64,000 nucleotides of DNA from NCBI GenBank assembly GCA_902794535.1, contig CADBHQ010000008.1, forward strand, positions 81,331 to 145,330, written 5' to 3'. Source of the DNA: Fibrobacter succinogenes. Its GTDB lineage: Bacteria; Fibrobacterota; Fibrobacteria; Fibrobacterales; Fibrobacteraceae. The position numbers were made by a program, and so were the translations under genes. Under the pieces are notes generated by a model. It did no database searches. It was not told the origin of the DNA and saw only the letters and a list, made by a program, of their open reading frames with translations. Positions 45,897 to 54,777 of the stretch are shown here, in pieces. The stretch's first letter is position 1. Each line of letters opens with the position of its first letter.

Positions 45897-47843
45897 GTGA
45901 ACCTGACGGACAACTATCGTCTGACGACTTGTAAGCAAGTGAAAAAGATCCCCACGGGGCTCGATGCGCTGGTTTACCGTATGGTAGGGCGCTTTAAGGG
46001 TCGCCATGGTGTTCTGGTTCGCCAGCTGAAAGATGCTGGCAAAATCGATAAGGAAAGTCTGGAATACAGCAAACTTAGCGATTCTCAGCTCAAAAGCCGC
46101 ATGAAGGAAATCCGTCAGCAGTTACGGTGCCGCTTTAAAAAAGAAACCTTGCTGACCGCTTTTGCCTTGGTTCAGGAATCGGTCAAGCGTACGCTTGGCT
46201 ATAGGCCGTATATTGAACAACTTGCCGGTGCGCTTGCCTTGTATCGTGGTTACATTGCTGAAATGTCGACGGGCGAGGGCAAGACGGTGACTGCTGCCAT
46301 GTGCGCCACAGTGCGTGGCTGGAGCGAACGCCCTTGTCACGTGATTACGGCAAACGATTACCTGGCAGCACGCGATGCCGAAATCATGGAACCGCTTTAT
46401 TCTTTTTGTGGTGTGACGGTGGGTGCTGTTACTGGTGCCATGAAACCCAAGGAACGCCGCGCAGGCTACGAAGCCGATGTCACGTATTCTACGGCGAAAG
46501 AGGTGTTGGCCGACTTTTTGCGCGACCGCATTGCCATGGGGCGCTACCAGAGTTTTGCCAAGCGTTTGGCGAATGGGTCTTTGCTGAATTTTGAACAGAT
46601 GGCGCAGAACTTGGTGCAGCGCGGGCTTTGTACGGCGATTGTCGACGAGGCCGACAACGTGCTGATTGATGAAGCGGTGACTCCGCTCATTATTTCGAGT
46701 GAAAAAGAAAATGCGAATTTTAATGAATCGTGCAAAATTGCTTATTCCATTTCGACAAAGCTGAAGCGCGATGTTGACTACACGGTCGATTTTAGAAACC
46801 GCACAGTTCGATTTATTGTTGACCTTGAAGAACGCCTCGAAGATATGCAAGAGGCAACGGTGTTTTCTCGCGCCGGGTTCCTGAAAGATTTGGTGCGCCA
46901 GGCTCTTGTGGCACGCGAACTTTTTGAACAGGGTCGCCACTACGTTGTCGAAGAAGGCAAGGTGGTGATTGTCGATGAATCGACGGGCCGTAAAATGCCC
47001 ATGCGTTCTTGGAACGGTGGGCTCCACCAGATGATTGAAATCAAGGAAAATCTGGAACTTTCGGGCCTTAAGGAAACCCAGGCCCGCATGAGTTTCCAGC
47101 GCTTCTTTAGATTGTACAAGAATTTCTCGGGCATGACAGGTACAGGCAAAGAGGCTGCTGCCGAATTTTGGACGATTTACGGGGCCGCGGTGGTGTGCAT
47201 TCCGAATCACCGCAAGAGCAAACGCAAGATTTCGCACCTCAAGACGTTTACTTCTAAAGAATCCAAGCGCCGCGCCATCGTGAAAGAGGTGGTTCGCCTG
47301 CATGCAAAAGGGCGGCCGATTCTGATAGGCACCAAGGATATCGACGAAAGCGAAATCTTGGGCAAGAGTATTGAAAACGAAGGTCTGCACTGTCGTATTA
47401 TCAATGCCGTGCGCAGTGACGAAGAGGCTGCCATTATTGCCGACGCTGGAAAGTTTGGAGCCATTACGGTGGCGACCAATATGGCGGGGCGCGGTACCGA
47501 CATCAAGATTCCGGATAGCGTGAAAAAGCTGGGTGGCCTGCATGTGATTGCAACCGAATGCAATCCGTCTTCTAGAATTGACCGCCAGCTGTTTGGACGT
47601 TCGGCTCGCCAAGGCGACCCAGGTAGCGTTAGCCATTATGCGTCTTTCGAAGACGATGTTTTGCGCCGTAATTTGCCGAATTCCATGGCGACTTTATTCA
47701 AGCACATGGGCCCGCTTTCGGCGCTTTCAGTTCGCTGGGCTCAACAGCGTGCAGGTCGCAAGGCTTACCGCAGCAGGCTTTCGGTGCAGCGCACCGACAC
47801 TTGGCTCGAAGATTCTTTGGGCTTTAGCGACGGCGGCGTTTAA
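45897..47843 (+). CDS. SecA-like ATPase, shortened
   Basis: 648 aa; housekeeping SecA has roughly 840-1000. The GTG start follows AGGA and lies 3 bases after the M50 stop. NBD1 has Walker A MSTGEGKT (from residue 123) and the DEAD-type VDEADNVLIDEAVTPLIIS (from 249). A preprotein cross-linking-like domain follows (YVVEEGKVVIVDESTGRKM), then GMTGTGKEAA and NBD2 with NMAGRGTDI (from 528) and GRSARQGDPGS. Little remains after NBD2: most of the helical scaffold/wing and the zinc-binding C-tail are absent. All catalytic motifs are intact, so it should hydrolyse ATP. In this operon it is probably a dedicated motor for the giant protein (inference). Confidence 0.9.
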   Translation: MNLTDNYRLTTCKQVKKIPTGLDALVYRMVGRFKGRHGVLVRQLKDAGKIDKESLEYSKLSDSQLKSRMKEIRQQLRCRFKKETLLTAFALVQESVKRTLGYRPYIEQLAGALALYRGYIAEMSTGEGKTVTAAMCATVRGWSERPCHVITANDYLAARDAEIMEPLYSFCGVTVGAVTGAMKPKERRAGYEADVTYSTAKEVLADFLRDRIAMGRYQSFAKRLANGSLLNFEQMAQNLVQRGLCTAIVDEADNVLIDEAVTPLIISSEKENANFNESCKIAYSISTKLKRDVDYTVDFRNRTVRFIVDLEERLEDMQEATVFSRAGFLKDLVRQALVARELFEQGRHYVVEEGKVVIVDESTGRKMPMRSWNGGLHQMIEIKENLELSGLKETQARMSFQRFFRLYKNFSGMTGTGKEAAAEFWTIYGAAVVCIPNHRKSKRKISHLKTFTSKESKRRAIVKEVVRLHAKGRPILIGTKDIDESEILGKSIENEGLHCRIINAVRSDEEAAIIADAGKFGAITVATNMAGRGTDIKIPDSVKKLGGLHVIATECNPSSRIDRQLFGRSARQGDPGSVSHYASFEDDVLRRNLPNSMATLFKHMGPLSALSVRWAQQRAGRKAYRSRLSVQRTDTWLEDSLGFSDGGV

Positions 47844-47853
47844 CCCATTTGTC

Positions 47854-47874
47854 ATTCCCGACTCGATCGGGAAT
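47854..47874. repeat. ATTCCCGA/TCGGGAAT palindrome between convergent genes
   Basis: Perfect 8-bp arms around CTCGA, within GTCATTCCCGACTCGATCGG. Similar TCATTCCCG...CGGGAAT words are a common intergenic repeat type in many bacteria. It may serve as a shared terminator although there is no T-tract. Confidence 0.5.
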
Positions 47875-47877
47875 CTC

Positions 47878-48912
47878 CTATAAGGCTAATTTCCAGCTGA
47901 TTAGGTATAGCGCGTAGTAAACGAGCAGGCCGACTCCGTCGGCGGTAGCAAGCGGCGTTCCCCAACGGAGCGCTTTTTTGCTGGGGATGAATCCGCAGAA
48001 CAGTCCGGCAATAAATCCGTAGGCGTGGCCTAGAATGTCGGCGTTCTCGCCGAGTCCAAGGAACACGGCGAGCGATGTCGCGCCGCAGAGCGGCGCGAAC
48101 CTGCGAAGCAGGCCGTGCGTTTCCTTGGGCATGAGCCTAAATTCAATCACAGAAAGACAACCAATCGCGGCAAATACAAAGGTCGAAAACCCGAGCGAAC
48201 GGAAACTTGTCTGTACGGTCAAGGAAACGCACAGGTTCGCGATTGCTGACGCAATCGCGATAAACGGCGCGAGCCGCAAAAGCGGTATGCGGAAGGTAAT
48301 CATGTTCATCACGATGTAGCCGCATATTAAATTCGAGGCCAAGTGCCTTACATCGCCATGCAACGTTTGCGCAGTCAGCGAACGCCACCATTCGCCTTTA
48401 AGAACCTTGGCCGCGTCCGAAATGCCTGGCGTATGCAGGTTCATGGCGTCTGTAAAATCAATCAGCGTGACAATCAGGGGTGCAAGCAAAACCCAGAGCG
48501 GCTGCAGGCTAAAGCTCAAGGGAATCGGCGGGTTTTCTTCTTTGGGCGGATTTTCTTTGCGGTAAAGTTCTAACTGCTCGCGTGCTCGCGCCTCGTGCTC
48601 GGGCAGAACAAAAATCAAGAACGGACCTTCGATGCTTCGCAAAAGCCGGTGAGAAATTCCCTGCGACAAAAGCACCAAGCTGTCATCGCGAATCTGGCGG
48701 AATGTGCCTTCGGACACGCACACGGTTTCTGGGTATTCGGGCTCCTGCGCCTCAGGCGATTCTTGCGTGGCACCTGTCGCTGCATTCACCGCCGCTGCAT
48801 TTTTCGGAGATTCAGGTGTCGGCGTTATGGATTGAACCTGCAGGCCTTCTTTAGGAATGTCCGCTGGAGATCGCATGTAGCGCGGGCGCATGGGCGACAT
48901 AAAGCGTGGCAT
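47878..48912 (-). CDS. Rhomboid-family intramembrane protease
   Basis: 344 aa. The N-terminal ~140 residues are soluble and Pro/Glu-rich. Six or more membrane helices follow, with rhomboid landmarks: HGDVRHLASNLICGY after helix 1, GFSTFVFAAIG carrying the candidate nucleophile Ser, and GHAYGFIAGLFCG carrying the candidate His. The usual GASG reads GFST, so activity is likely but not certain. AGGAGG lies four bases before the chosen ATG. It follows the PHP gene by 8 bases, last of the bamD operon, and converges with the SecA-like gene. Confidence 0.8.
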   Translation of the reverse strand: MPRFMSPMRPRYMRSPADIPKEGLQVQSITPTPESPKNAAAVNAATGATQESPEAQEPEYPETVCVSEGTFRQIRDDSLVLLSQGISHRLLRSIEGPFLIFVLPEHEARAREQLELYRKENPPKEENPPIPLSFSLQPLWVLLAPLIVTLIDFTDAMNLHTPGISDAAKVLKGEWWRSLTAQTLHGDVRHLASNLICGYIVMNMITFRIPLLRLAPFIAIASAIANLCVSLTVQTSFRSLGFSTFVFAAIGCLSVIEFRLMPKETHGLLRRFAPLCGATSLAVFLGLGENADILGHAYGFIAGLFCGFIPSKKALRWGTPLATADGVGLLVYYALYLISWKLAL

Positions 48913-48920
48913 GGTTCCTC

Positions 48921-50459
48921 CTAAAGTACGGCGGCCGAGGTCATGGCAAACTTGCCTGTCGCGGTTTCGCATTCGGCGCGCAGGTAGGCAAAGTTGTCGT
49001 TGTTGACGGTAAGGTCAGTATTTGCGCGGGCGGCTACGACGCTTTCGATGCACAAGGATTCTTCTTTGGCGAGCTTTCCGTTTGCAGAACGCTTGCGCCC
49101 GAAAATGCGAATGTAGCGGAAGGCTCCGCCAAAATCTTGCGTATTGCGGGCATGGAATGTTACGGTCTTTTCGCCGCGTTCCCACCAGAGAGCCGGACCA
49201 TCGGTAATGTAGCAGTTGTCGCCCGCGAATGCCTCGTTGAGCGATTCTTGCGAAAGAGCGTCTCTCTCGTCTAACTTTACAACTGTGCGGACTTTCCCGA
49301 AAACATGCTCTTTGCTATTCCCGAGCGAAATCAGCGGCATGCTCACGAAGGTCGTTTCGTTCAAGTCGCCATGCGCATCGTTTCCGCCAATGGGCAACAA
49401 GTAATTGCCTTTACCGAGTTCTTCAATCCACCATTCACGCCCGAGCTTAAAGCCCTCATCGCGAATGCCGTTCCAGAACTGGATTCCGCGAATCTTGTGG
49501 GCGGCGTCCAGATTCAAGTCTTTATGACTCCAGTAGCCGCGACGGAAGATGAATTTCTCGAGATAGCCCATGGGCTGCATCGGGTGTGCGGCAAAGCAAT
49601 GCGCCTTCGTCATTTCCAAGAGCTTTGGAATCTTGAAGGTCGGCTTGTTGTCGAGCCAGTTTCGCCCGCAATCGCCGAGCCCGGGCAAATAGCCTTCGGG
49701 GCCGAGAACAGTCATGTGCACGTTTTCGCCCTTGGAATTGCCTGCCGAGACTTCTTCGCCGGCAATCAGGAGCGGCATGTCGGCATTCTGATTCAGTTTG
49801 CGGACTTCTTCGCGCAGGGCATCAAAGCGGGTGAGCGGTGTGTCGGCTTCTTTGGTATAGTCTTCTGTGGTGTAGGCAAAGTCGTAGGCGTGGTCGGTGC
49901 AGCTCACGAAATCGAGCCCGACGGCTTTGGCCGCCTGTTGCAACACCTCGGGCGAGGCGCCGTGTTCCACGTGGTCTGCCGAGTAGTGTGTATGACAATG
50001 CATTTCGCCGGCGACAAATCCCGGCGCTTTAGGCGGTTCTTCGGCAAGCACGTGAATCTTGAGCGGCTTGGGCTTTAATTCTGGGTAATTCCAGCGGGTA
50101 AAAACTTTAGTTGCGGTGCGTTCACCGCTTTCGCTGATTCGCTGTGCGTAAATCTTGCAGTCCAGTTCATGAACGCCAGGTTCCAAGTGTCCGAGTTTAA
50201 TCGGGTAAAAGCCAAATTGCTCCTTCGCTTGTATCTGTAAATCAAAGGTCTTGCCGTTGATTTCCGCCTTCTCAATAAGCGTCGGGAACCGATGCGCGTC
50301 GCGGACCACCACCCATAAAGTAGGTTCTACGCCTGGTACAAACTGAAACGGCGCGTCCACCAAAATTTCGGGCCACGGCTTGTACAGCAGCGACCACGGG
50401 AGTTTAAACTTGAAATGCGTCTCGGCGTAATGCAACTTTTCGCCCGGAATAAAGCTCAT
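48921..50459 (-). CDS. PHP-domain metal-dependent hydrolase
   Basis: 512 aa. The metal-binding motifs HCHTHYSADHVEHG, CTDHAYDF, AHPMQPMGY and GGNDAHGD are in PHP order, as in CehA/McbA-type phosphoesterases or hydrolases. About 165 residues of beta-rich sequence precede the domain and another beta-rich region closes the protein. No signal peptide is visible. Start and upstream stop overlap (TAATG). Substrate unknown. Confidence 0.82.
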   Translation of the reverse strand: MSFIPGEKLHYAETHFKFKLPWSLLYKPWPEILVDAPFQFVPGVEPTLWVVVRDAHRFPTLIEKAEINGKTFDLQIQAKEQFGFYPIKLGHLEPGVHELDCKIYAQRISESGERTATKVFTRWNYPELKPKPLKIHVLAEEPPKAPGFVAGEMHCHTHYSADHVEHGASPEVLQQAAKAVGLDFVSCTDHAYDFAYTTEDYTKEADTPLTRFDALREEVRKLNQNADMPLLIAGEEVSAGNSKGENVHMTVLGPEGYLPGLGDCGRNWLDNKPTFKIPKLLEMTKAHCFAAHPMQPMGYLEKFIFRRGYWSHKDLNLDAAHKIRGIQFWNGIRDEGFKLGREWWIEELGKGNYLLPIGGNDAHGDLNETTFVSMPLISLGNSKEHVFGKVRTVVKLDERDALSQESLNEAFAGDNCYITDGPALWWERGEKTVTFHARNTQDFGGAFRYIRIFGRKRSANGKLAKEESLCIESVVAARANTDLTVNNDNFAYLRAECETATGKFAMTSAAVL

Positions 50460-51244
50460 TATTCCTCCGGGTCTTTCTTGTCGTCATCATCGTCTTTATC
50501 TTCTTTACCAATGCGCACTTGCATAGTGAGTCCACCAATGTTCCACTTGGCTTTTTCATCGGGGCCGTCGGGGACAATGTGCGAAAATTTCTTTTCTGAT
50601 TCAACCTTGATGCTGCTGAATCCAATGTCGCCGTAAATGTTGAAGTTTTTCCAGTTGGCAATCAGGTAGCCAAGGCTTACGCCAAAGCCTGCGCCAAGGA
50701 GAGGCGTCTTTGCTTCGAGCCCGCCCCAGGTGGTGTAAATTTCGGTGCCGGGCAATACCCAGTACCAGCGCACGGCAATGCTGAACAGGCTTGCGCCCGA
50801 AAGGCTCATAAAGTTGCGTGGAATGCCGAGTCTGTATTCCAGAAAGAGCGGCACGCCTTGAATGGTGTAGCTGTAGTTGTGCGTGCGGTTTTTGCGGTCG
50901 GTTAGCACCACCGATTCGTTGTCGTAAATAAAGCTAATGCCCGCGCTAATAAAGTTGTCTTTGAAAAGCTGGTATTGGAGCCCTGCCGTAATCGGGAAAC
51001 AGAAGTTCACCTTCTGAAAGTCTTGCTTGGCCACACTCAGCGATTCGCTTTCGTTTACGGCATCTTCCCTAAAGCTGCGGTAGAGTGTGTCGATGGCGTT
51101 CTGAAAGTATTCGCGTTCAGGAAAGTCCAAAAAAGAAACGGCAGGCTGCAGAAAGATTGAAAGTCTGGAACGGTCGCGGGTCGAAGTCTCTTCGGCGGCC
51201 ATCGCAGATGCGGCAAAAATCGCCACAAGGAGTATGCTCAACAA
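50459..51244 (-). CDS. Predicted outer-membrane beta-barrel protein
   Basis: 261 aa. It begins with TTG, since no ATG exists between the preceding in-frame stop and the signal peptide (LLSILLVAIFAASAMAAEE); AAAGG lies upstream. The body has alternating aromatic strands (FISAGISFIYDNESVV; LGYLIANWKNFNIYGDIGF) typical of an 8- to 10-stranded barrel. The C-terminus is a very acidic Asp/Lys/Glu tail after the last strand. It lies downstream of bamD, which fits an outer-membrane assembly context. Confidence 0.7.
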   Translation of the reverse strand: MLSILLVAIFAASAMAAEETSTRDRSRLSIFLQPAVSFLDFPEREYFQNAIDTLYRSFREDAVNESESLSVAKQDFQKVNFCFPITAGLQYQLFKDNFISAGISFIYDNESVVLTDRKNRTHNYSYTIQGVPLFLEYRLGIPRNFMSLSGASLFSIAVRWYWVLPGTEIYTTWGGLEAKTPLLGAGFGVSLGYLIANWKNFNIYGDIGFSSIKVESEKKFSHIVPDGPDEKAKWNIGGLTMQVRIGKEDKDDDDDKKDPEE

Positions 51245-51299
51245 ACCTTTCGTCTTTCTTCTCTCTAAGTTCTAAGCTCTACCGACTAAGTTCTGACAA

Positions 51300-52154
51300 T
51301 TAGTTCTGCATTTCTCGGTCTTCCTTGAAGAATCTCTTCTTCTGGGAATCCTTTTTCATGCGCTTGGCAAAAGCAATTTCGGCCTTGTCGATGCTCTTTT
51401 CGGTCTTTTCGATTTGCTTTTGAATGTCCTTGTCGTCGGGCGAGGCTTCGTTGCGAGCAATGTTCAGGTAAAGCTTTGCCGTTTCGAACTGGTCAAGTTC
51501 GTTGTAAGCCTGTGCAATCTGGAACAGGGCTTCGGTGCGGCGCTTGCTCTTGGGGTAGGTTTCCAGGAATTCCTTGAAGTAAATCACGGCGGCCTGGTAC
51601 TTGTCCATGCGCAGGTAAAGTCTTGCGGTCTGGTATTCCTTTTCGGCCCTGCGTTCAATGAGCAGGTTATAGTAGTAGTTCACCGAGTCGCGCAGCGGAG
51701 AACTCGGGTAGTTCGACAGGTAGCGTTCGAAATCCTTCATGGCGACTGTCGTGTTCGCTTCGTCGCGGCTTACGCGGAATTCCATGTTGAAAGACGAAAT
51801 AGCCTTGCGGAATTCGGCGGTTTCGATAAACGGAGAACCCGGGAAGTTCAGAATAAAACTGCCGTATTCGCCACGGGCTTCGATCCAGTCTTCGGTGTTA
51901 AAGAAACTTTCTGCCATCAAGAACTGAGCTTGTTCCATATAGCCTGTACCGGCGCATGTCGAAAGAATGTCTTCGAGTTTTTCAATAGCGCGGCTGTATT
52001 TTTCTTTCTTATAAAGTTCCTGTGCTTTATCAAAACGAATCTTGCACCATTCGGTGTGCTTCATCTTGGGCTGGTTGGTTGCAGAGCAACCTACCAAAAA
52101 AGCGGTTCCGGTTAAAATGCAAAAGAATAAGGGAATCTTTTTGAACAGGTTCAT
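51300..52154 (-). CDS. bamD: BamD-like outer-membrane assembly lipoprotein
   Basis: 284 aa. Lipoprotein signal with Cys23 (LVGC). Tetratricopeptide helices follow: AQELYKKEKYSRAIEKLEDIL, AQFLMAESFFNTEDWIEARGEYGSFILNFPGSPF and ALFQIAQAYNELDQFETAKLYL, in the BamD arrangement. It should act in the BAM complex that inserts barrel proteins into the outer membrane. It is divergent from lptF across 64 bases. Confidence 0.88.
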   Translation of the reverse strand: MNLFKKIPLFFCILTGTAFLVGCSATNQPKMKHTEWCKIRFDKAQELYKKEKYSRAIEKLEDILSTCAGTGYMEQAQFLMAESFFNTEDWIEARGEYGSFILNFPGSPFIETAEFRKAISSFNMEFRVSRDEANTTVAMKDFERYLSNYPSSPLRDSVNYYYNLLIERRAEKEYQTARLYLRMDKYQAAVIYFKEFLETYPKSKRRTEALFQIAQAYNELDQFETAKLYLNIARNEASPDDKDIQKQIEKTEKSIDKAEIAFAKRMKKDSQKKRFFKEDREMQN

Positions 52155-52218
52155 TTTTTTTCTTTGGTTAATTCTAATTTTACCCCCGTAAAGTAGAAAA
52201 TTTTGTAAGTTCAGAAAA

Positions 52219-53631
52219 ATGATTTTAGTCCGCTACGTGTTGAAAGAGCTCATAGGCCCCTTTTTGGCGGCTCTTTTTGGAATCACGTTCCTGTTCGTGG
52301 TAGACTTTCTAGTCAAAATCCTTGACAATGTGCTTTCAAAGGGGCTTCCGGCCTCGACGGTTCTTGAAATCTTTGCGTTGAACCTTGCCTGGATGCTTTC
52401 GCTTTCGATCCCGATGGCGGTTCTTGTGGCAAGCCTTATGGCCTTCGGTAGGCTTTCGGGCGACCAAGAAATCACGGCCTGCAAGGCGGCTGGCATTTCG
52501 CCGCTTTCGCTCATGCGCCCTGTGCTTTTGGTTTCGATGCTTATTTCGGTGCTCATGGTGGTGTTTAACAACTGGGTGCTGCCCGAAGCAAACCACCGCT
52601 CGGTGGAACTCATGAATGCCGTTTCGCGCAAAAAGCCGCACGTGTTCATTGATGCGGGCAGGCTTATTACGCAGTTCCCCGACGTGCAACTGTGGGTGAA
52701 CCGCATTGATCCGGTGTCGGGTACTTTGTACGGAATTCAGATTTTCGAAATGGAAAAGAAGGGCGCTCCGCGTATTGTGTATGCCGACAGCGCTACCATG
52801 GAATACGAAGATAACGGTGCAACGCTCATGCTTCGCCTGCGCAGTGGCGAAACACACATGACCGATGCCGACAACCCTGAAAACTATTTCCGCATTCGCT
52901 ACTTCTCGCAAGACCTCGCCATGAAGAACGTGGATGACCGCTTGGAACGCCGTAGCCGCAGTTACCGCAGCGACCGCGAAATGCCGATTGAAATGATGAC
53001 CGAAGTGGTCGAAGAAGCCGAAAAGCATTATCTGGAATATAAGGACCAGGCTCTTGAAAAACGCTTGAACACGCTAACCGATTTGCGCTCGCAAGTCCTG
53101 GGCGACTCCATTGTTCCGGAATCGCTCGAAAGTGGCACGAAGGTGGATTCTGTCCAGCGCAGGCGGTCCTTGCAGCGGCTTCGCGTGCAAGAAATTGCGG
53201 CTCTCCGCACGACTGAAAGGCTGTATGGGCGCATGGAAGCCGAACTCAAGCGTAAAGCGCAGTACACGGTCGAAATCCACAAGAAGTATAGCACCGGTTT
53301 TGCTTGCTTTATCTTTATCTTGATTGGCGCTCCTCTTGGAATTATGGCCCGTAAGGGCGGTATCGGTACAGGCATTCTTTATAGCCTTGCGTTCTTCGTA
53401 ATTTATTGGATTTGCTTGATTGGTGGCGAAAACATGGCCGACAGGCTTTTGATTGACCCGATTCTTGCCATGTGGGCCTCGAATATTATCATTGGAACTT
53501 TTGGCATATTCATTACGATTGCCATGGTGCGAGACCGTTTCTCGGGTGATTCCAAGTTCTTTAGGGCGGTTCGCGCAGTGGGCGGTTTCTTCAAGAAAAT
53601 TTTCGGATTCTTTACCAGGAGGCTCGGATGA
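52219..53631 (+). CDS. lptF: Lipopolysaccharide export permease LptF
   Basis: 470 aa YjgP/YjgQ-family permease. It starts MILVRYVLKELIGPFLAALFG with the first membrane helix, has two more helices before a periplasmic beta-jellyroll domain, and ends with three C-terminal helices (FACFIFILIGAPLGIMARKGG). The periplasmic part carries a charged helical insertion with many Arg and Glu (about residues 240-350), longer than in E. coli. It works with LptG and LptB to extract LPS from the inner membrane. Stop overlaps the lptG start (ATGA). Confidence 0.88.
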   Translation: MILVRYVLKELIGPFLAALFGITFLFVVDFLVKILDNVLSKGLPASTVLEIFALNLAWMLSLSIPMAVLVASLMAFGRLSGDQEITACKAAGISPLSLMRPVLLVSMLISVLMVVFNNWVLPEANHRSVELMNAVSRKKPHVFIDAGRLITQFPDVQLWVNRIDPVSGTLYGIQIFEMEKKGAPRIVYADSATMEYEDNGATLMLRLRSGETHMTDADNPENYFRIRYFSQDLAMKNVDDRLERRSRSYRSDREMPIEMMTEVVEEAEKHYLEYKDQALEKRLNTLTDLRSQVLGDSIVPESLESGTKVDSVQRRRSLQRLRVQEIAALRTTERLYGRMEAELKRKAQYTVEIHKKYSTGFACFIFILIGAPLGIMARKGGIGTGILYSLAFFVIYWICLIGGENMADRLLIDPILAMWASNIIIGTFGIFITIAMVRDRFSGDSKFFRAVRAVGGFFKKIFGFFTRRLG

Positions 53632-54767
53632 AGTTCTCCCGGTACATGATGTGGAATTTCATGAAGATGTTCCTGCTGGTGCTCTTGGGCGCAATCCTAA
53701 TGTTTGCGGTCATTGACTTTGTGGGTAACATCAAGACTTGGCTTGCCCGCGACACCAAAGATGCAATCGATTATTATGTAAGCTACTTGCCTTATATGAT
53801 TTACTTGATTTCGCCGGTGGCCCTGTTTATCGCAGTGCTTGCCTCAATCGGTAACATGACGCGCCATCTCGAAATGAGCGCCATGCAGAGTTCCGGCCAG
53901 GCTCCGTTCAAGACATTGATTCCGATTTTTGTGTTTGGCGTGCTGGTATCTATCGGTTCTTACGAAATGAGCGAACTCTGGCTCCCTGACGCAAACCACA
54001 AGCGCTTGGAAACCATGGAAACGAACGCCCAGAAAAAGAAGAACCCGCGCATTAAGGAAAAGCGAGACTTTACCTTTATCGACAGCGAACGCGCGAGCTG
54101 GTTCTTTAGGCATTATTCGGGCAAGGGCCGCTTTGGCCGCGACGTGGTACTGCTCCTTCGCGAAGACGGGCGCTTGGTCGAACGCTACGATGCAAAAGTG
54201 GTCCGCTGGATCGAAGAACCTGCCAAGGATTCGCTCGATTCTATCGCCAGGCTTTCAAGCATTGACCCGCCGCCGGGTTGCTGGCAGTTTGAACGCGGGC
54301 ACCGCCGCGAATTCCATAAAGACGGCACGGTGAAAGTGTTCCAGATTCAGCGCGAAAAAGTCTGCGACAAGATTACGACTCATCCGGGCGATTTGATTAA
54401 CGAGCGCCAAACCGCTGACGAAATGGATTCCAAGATGGTCATGGCAAGAATCAACGTGTTGCGCCGTTCGGGCGAAGACACGCGAGCCATGGAAACCGCA
54501 CTCCATTTTAAGCGATCCGCTCATTGGATGAATTTGATTGTGCTACTCATTGGTGCAGCGCTCTGCCATCGTTATAGTCGCTCTGGGGGCCTTTCCCAGA
54601 AATTCGGGGTTGGCCTGTTGATTGTTTTTAGCTATTATATCCTTGAAAGAATTGGCTTAAAGATGGGAGAAAATGGTGCACTTTCGCCTTTTTGGGCGGC
54701 GTGGATCAGCCACTTTATTTATGGCGGCGTTTCCGTGGTAATGCTGTACCGTTCCTTCCGTTTATAG
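53628..54767 (+). CDS. lptG: Lipopolysaccharide export permease LptG
   Basis: 379 aa. Same fold as LptF: MKFSRYMMWNFMKMFLLVLLGAILMFAVIDF at the N-terminus, periplasmic domain, then C-terminal helices (HWMNLIVLLIGAALCHRYSRSGG). It forms the heterodimeric LPS permease with LptF. The 4-base overlap supports coupled translation. lptF versus lptG is assigned by order and could be swapped. Confidence 0.85.
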   Translation: MKFSRYMMWNFMKMFLLVLLGAILMFAVIDFVGNIKTWLARDTKDAIDYYVSYLPYMIYLISPVALFIAVLASIGNMTRHLEMSAMQSSGQAPFKTLIPIFVFGVLVSIGSYEMSELWLPDANHKRLETMETNAQKKKNPRIKEKRDFTFIDSERASWFFRHYSGKGRFGRDVVLLLREDGRLVERYDAKVVRWIEEPAKDSLDSIARLSSIDPPPGCWQFERGHRREFHKDGTVKVFQIQREKVCDKITTHPGDLINERQTADEMDSKMVMARINVLRRSGEDTRAMETALHFKRSAHWMNLIVLLIGAALCHRYSRSGGLSQKFGVGLLIVFSYYILERIGLKMGENGALSPFWAAWISHFIYGGVSVVMLYRSFRL

Positions 54768-54777
54768 TGGGATAAGT

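Noticed and set aside
46122..47636. 504-codon frame antisense to the SecA-like gene
   Set aside because: SecA motifs are clear on the plus strand; the antisense translation has no motif.
16429..47843. Calling the locus an ordinary type I secretion system
   Set aside because: TolC and HlyD fit, but no ABC transporter/permease gene is present in the window, and the SecA-like and M50-HlyD proteins are not type I components. A distant ABC gene cannot be excluded.
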